From assembly GCF_001983105.1 (NCBI RefSeq), contig NZ_MOMC01000025.1, positions 121,895 through 129,279 on the forward strand: a stretch of DNA of 7,385 bases, written 5' to 3'. Each line of letters starts with the position of its first letter. Within the stretch, counting starts at the first letter, position 1. This DNA is from Pseudofrankia asymbiotica (GTDB lineage: Bacteria; Actinomycetota; Actinomycetes; Frankiales; Frankiaceae). A model generated the notes under the pieces. That model did not search any database. It had not been told where the DNA came from and was given only the letters and a program-made list of their open reading frames with translations. The translations under genes were made by a program, and so were the position numbers. This document shows, piece after piece, positions 4,761 through 7,385 of this stretch.

Positions 4761-6878
4761 ATGCCGTCTGCCGCGGCTAATGTCCGCAACGTCGTCCTCG
4801 TAGGACACACTGGCGCGGGAAAGACCGCGCTGGTCGAGGACCTGCTCACCGTGACCGGCGCCCCGAGCGCCGGGCAGAGCCGCGAGCAGGCCCGCCACGG
4901 GGACGGCGAGCACCGTTCGACCCGCGGGATCAGCCTCACGCTGTCCGCGTTGCGCCACCGGAACATGACGATCAACCTGCTGGACACCCCCGGCTATCCC
5001 GACTTCGTCGGCGAGCTGCGCGCCGGGCTGCGCGCCGCCGACGCCGCGCTGTTCATCGTCAGCGCGGTCGACGGCATCGACGGCGCCACCAGGGCGCTGT
5101 GGGCCGAGTGCTCGGACGTGAACATGCCGCGCGCCGTCGTCGTCACCCGCCTCGACCACCCGAGGGCCGACTTCACCGCCGCCGTCGCCGCCTGCCAGGA
5201 CGCCTTCGGCACCGGCGTCCTGCCCGTCTTCCTGCCCGACGGCGCCCCCCAGGCCGGTGCGGAGGCCCGCCTGGTCGGGCTGCTCACCGGCCGCGTCGTC
5301 GAGTACGGCCGCGGTGGCCGGCACGAGATCGACGAACCCAGCGGGCTCAACGGCGCCTTCGAGGCGGCCCGGGGCGCGCTGATCGAGGGCATCATCGCCG
5401 AGAGCGAGGACGAGGGCCTGCTCGACCGCTACCTCGGCGGTGAGGAGCTCGACCCCAAGATGCTGCTCGACGACGCCGAGACCGCGATCGCGCACGGCGC
5501 CTTCCACCCGGTGCTTCCGTTCGCGCGCGCCACGAACGGCGCCGGCCCGCCCGTCGGCTCGGTCGAGCTGCTCGACATGATGGTCGACGCGTTCCCCTCC
5601 CCCGCCGAACACCCGATGCCGCCGCTCACCCGCTGCGACGGATCGGACTGCCCGGGGATCTCCGCCGACCCGGACGGGCCGCTGCTCGCCGAGGTCGTGC
5701 GCACCACCACCGACCCCTACGTCGGGCGGATGTCGGTCGTGCGGGTCTTCTCCGGCACGCTGCGCCCCGACGCCACGGTGCACGTCTCGGGCCACGGCCG
5801 CGCCGCCGCCGGCCACCCCGACCACGACGTCGACGAGAAGATCGGCGGGCTGTCGCTGCCCGAGGGCACCGCGCTGCACCCGGTCGACGCCTGCCCGGCC
5901 GGCGGCATCTGCGTGGTCACGAAGCTGGGCACCGCCGAGACCGGTGACACCCTCTCCGACCGGGACGACCCTCGCCTGCTGGCGCCGTGGTCGATGCCGG
6001 AGCCGCTGCTGCCGATCGCGATCGAGGCGCGTACCAAGTCCGACGAGGACAAGCTGCCGGGGGCGCTCGCGCGCCTGGCGGCCGAGGACCCGACGGTGAC
6101 CGTTCGGACCGACACCGAGACCGGGCAGTTGCTGCTGTGGTGCATGGGCGAGGCGCACGTCGACGTGCTGCTCGACCGGCTCGCGAGCCGGTACGGCGTC
6201 GACGTCGACCGCGGCGAGCCGAAGATCGCGCTGCGCGAGTCCCTGCGTGGCGCGGCGCACGGCCTCGGCCGGCACGTCAAGCAGTCCGGCGGGCACGGCC
6301 AGTACGCGATCTGCCAGATCGAGGCGGAGCCCCTCCCCGCCGGCTCGGGCCTCCAGTTCGTAGACGAGATCGTCGGCGGCGCGGTCCCTCGCTCGTTCAT
6401 CCCGTCCGTGGAGAAGGGCATCGTCGCCCAGATGGCCAGGGGTGTCGCCACCGGCTGCCCGATGGTCGACATCCGGGTCCGCCTCGTCGACGGCAAGGCG
6501 CACAGCGTCGACTCGTCCGACATGGCGTTCCAGATCGCCGGCGGCCTCGCCCTTCGCGACGCCGCCGCGAAGGCCGGGGTGGCGCTGCTCGAGCCGATCC
6601 TGGAGGTCTCCGTCCTCGTGCCCGACGAGCATGTGGGTGCGGTCATGGGTGACCTCTCCGGCCGCCGCGGCCGCGTGATCGGCATGGAGCCCCTGGGCGC
6701 GGGCGACGTCGGTCGCACCGTCATCAGGGCGGAGGTCCCCGAGCTGGAGATGATCCGCTACGCCATCGAGCTGCGTTCCCTCACCCAGGGCACCGGCACC
6801 TTCACCCGCTGCGCGGCTCGCTACGAGCCCATGCCCGACCACGTGGCGTCCACGATGATCCGCGACCGCGCCACCTAA
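4761..6878 (+). CDS. fusA2: EF-G-like translation factor of the EF-G2 (FusA2) type
   Basis: The 705-residue protein has the five-domain EF-G layout: G domain (1-~285), domain II (~305-400), III (~413-480), IV (~485-605) and V (~608-690). Domain IV keeps KQSGGHGQY (507-515) and DGKAHSVDSSDMAF (577-590). Domain V keeps GDLSGRRGRVIGMEP (630-644) and LRSLTQGTGTF (671-681). The GTPase motifs deviate: P-loop GHTGAGKT (15-22), RGIS for RGIT (55-58), DTPGYPDF (75-82) with Tyr for the catalytic His, and TRLD (129-132) for NKxD. This pattern marks the EF-G2 branch; I recall the mycobacterial member as binding guanine nucleotide but lacking ribosome-dependent GTPase activity. The ATG at 4761 has GGAGG five bases upstream. 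The frame is open far upstream, but that part is not protein-like and would overlap pgsA antisense. Its cellular role is unsettled. Confidence 0.93.
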   Translation: MPSAAANVRNVVLVGHTGAGKTALVEDLLTVTGAPSAGQSREQARHGDGEHRSTRGISLTLSALRHRNMTINLLDTPGYPDFVGELRAGLRAADAALFIVSAVDGIDGATRALWAECSDVNMPRAVVVTRLDHPRADFTAAVAACQDAFGTGVLPVFLPDGAPQAGAEARLVGLLTGRVVEYGRGGRHEIDEPSGLNGAFEAARGALIEGIIAESEDEGLLDRYLGGEELDPKMLLDDAETAIAHGAFHPVLPFARATNGAGPPVGSVELLDMMVDAFPSPAEHPMPPLTRCDGSDCPGISADPDGPLLAEVVRTTTDPYVGRMSVVRVFSGTLRPDATVHVSGHGRAAAGHPDHDVDEKIGGLSLPEGTALHPVDACPAGGICVVTKLGTAETGDTLSDRDDPRLLAPWSMPEPLLPIAIEARTKSDEDKLPGALARLAAEDPTVTVRTDTETGQLLLWCMGEAHVDVLLDRLASRYGVDVDRGEPKIALRESLRGAAHGLGRHVKQSGGHGQYAICQIEAEPLPAGSGLQFVDEIVGGAVPRSFIPSVEKGIVAQMARGVATGCPMVDIRVRLVDGKAHSVDSSDMAFQIAGGLALRDAAAKAGVALLEPILEVSVLVPDEHVGAVMGDLSGRRGRVIGMEPLGAGDVGRTVIRAEVPELEMIRYAIELRSLTQGTGTFTRCAARYEPMPDHVASTMIRDRAT

Positions 6879-6882
6879 CCGT

Positions 6883-6921
6883 TCCGCTCCGGTCGAGGCA
6901 CCCCGCCTCGACCGGAGCGGA
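6883..6921. terminator. Strong bidirectional terminator between convergent genes
   Basis: Two 17-base arms (6883-6899 and 6905-6921) are perfectly complementary around a five-base loop. The structure sits four bases past the EF-G2 stop and 19 bases past the HIT stop on the other strand, so it can end both transcripts. No T-run follows on either side, as is common for actinobacterial terminators. Confidence 0.88.
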
Positions 6922-6940
6922 CGACGGACTCATGCCGTCG

Positions 6941-7385
6941 TCAGCCCTCGTCGGTGGTCTTCTCCCAGGCATCGGCGATCAGCGTCCTGGTCTCGCCCAG
7001 CAGCGCGGGCAGCACCCTGGTGCCCCCGATCACCGGCATGAAGTTCGTGTCCCCACCCCAGCGCGGCACCACGTGCTGGTGCACATGCGCCGCGATCCCC
7101 GCGCCGGCGACCGACCCGAGGTTCATCCCCGTGTTGAACCCGTGCGCCCCACTGGCCAGCCGTAGCGCGCGCAGCGCCCGCTGCATGAAGAACGCCATCT
7201 CGGTCGTCTCGTCCGGCGTGAGGTCGGCGTAGTCGGCCACGTGCCGGTACGGGACCACCATCAGATGCCCAGCGTTGTACGGGTAGAGGTTGAGCACCGC
7301 GTAGACCACCGCGCCGCGGGCCACCACGAGCCCGTCCTGGTCGGTCATCGCCGGAATCAGGCAGAACGGGCAGCCGTCGCTGTCC
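6941..7385 (-). CDS. HIT-family hydrolase/phosphorylase, probable Ap4A-processing enzyme (N-terminus beyond window)
   Basis: The C-terminal 147 residues are visible. The frame is open to the right edge and an ATG at 7348 is internal: the residues before it read GCPFCLIPAM, the CPFC-type zinc-binding opening of HIT proteins. NLYPYNAGHLMVVPYRHV and the nucleotide-binding histidine triad HVHQHVV (7067-7087) followed by PRWGGD are typical. HIT enzymes hydrolyse or phosphorolyse nucleotide phosphoesters through a covalent nucleotidyl-His. The mycobacterial counterpart of this neighbourhood (Rv2613c) has been described as a diadenosine tetraphosphate phosphorylase, so that activity is inferred here. 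In mycobacteria it sits directly upstream of pgsA1; here the convergent EF-G2 gene lies between them. Cytosolic; no signal or membrane segment in the visible part. Confidence 0.92.
   Translation of the reverse strand, partial: DSDGCPFCLIPAMTDQDGLVVARGAVVYAVLNLYPYNAGHLMVVPYRHVADYADLTPDETTEMAFFMQRALRALRLASGAHGFNTGMNLGSVAGAGIAAHVHQHVVPRWGGDTNFMPVIGGTRVLPALLGETRTLIADAWEKTTDEG

Noticed and set aside
4683..6842. 719-residue minus-strand open frame antisense to the EF-G2 gene
   Set aside because: Shadow frame rich in Arg/Gly/Asp/Val; the plus strand encodes an unmistakable EF-G architecture with a good ribosome binding site.
6941..7348. HIT gene starting at ATG 7348
   Set aside because: The frame continues to the window edge and encodes the conserved GCPFC segment before this Met, so the true start is outside the window.

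Overview
The window reads as chromosomal DNA of a high-GC Gram-positive bacterium (Actinomycetota). Third codon positions are almost all G or C. The core genes belong to a cluster known from actinobacteria: HIT protein, CDP-alcohol phosphotransferase (pgsA), acyltransferase (patA), mannosyltransferase (pimA) and, further on, pdxS. Mycobacterium has this order, and Streptomyces has it as far as I recall. Within the phylum I cannot name the genus. A Frankia-like or Streptomyces-like actinomycete would fit, but that is inference.

Left part (1-1258, minus strand): the first 70 codons of pdxS (vitamin B6 synthesis) run off the left edge. A 385-base non-coding gap full of short GC palindromes follows, then a LemA-like single-pass membrane protein gene with no clear ribosome binding site.

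Centre (1256-4294, minus strand): a tight operon pgsA-patA-pimA, transcribed right to left. The pgsA-patA gap is 19 bases, and patA/pimA overlap by 4 bases (GTGA). Together they make phosphatidylinositol phosphate, attach the first mannose to phosphatidylinositol and acylate that mannose, which are the opening steps of phosphatidylinositol mannoside (PIM) synthesis at the inner face of the plasma membrane. PgsA and PatA carry low-complexity, repeat-bearing C-terminal tails.

Right part (4295-7385): a 466-base divergent intergenic region leads to a plus-strand gene for an EF-G-like translation factor of the EF-G2 (FusA2) type. It keeps the full EF-G architecture but has altered GTPase motifs. 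Its upstream region holds a 25-codon ORF with a near-perfect Shine-Dalgarno sequence, a Met-Ala-stop mini-ORF inside a GC hairpin, and a hairpin touching the gene's own Shine-Dalgarno. A perfect 17-bp inverted repeat separates it from a convergent HIT-domain gene (probable Ap4A-processing enzyme) that runs off the right edge.

Most of the window is ordinary conserved actinobacterial core genome. I see no mobile element, CRISPR array, rRNA or tRNA. The best candidate for something undescribed is the structured, uORF-bearing leader of the EF-G2 gene, and that is a hypothesis from sequence pattern alone.
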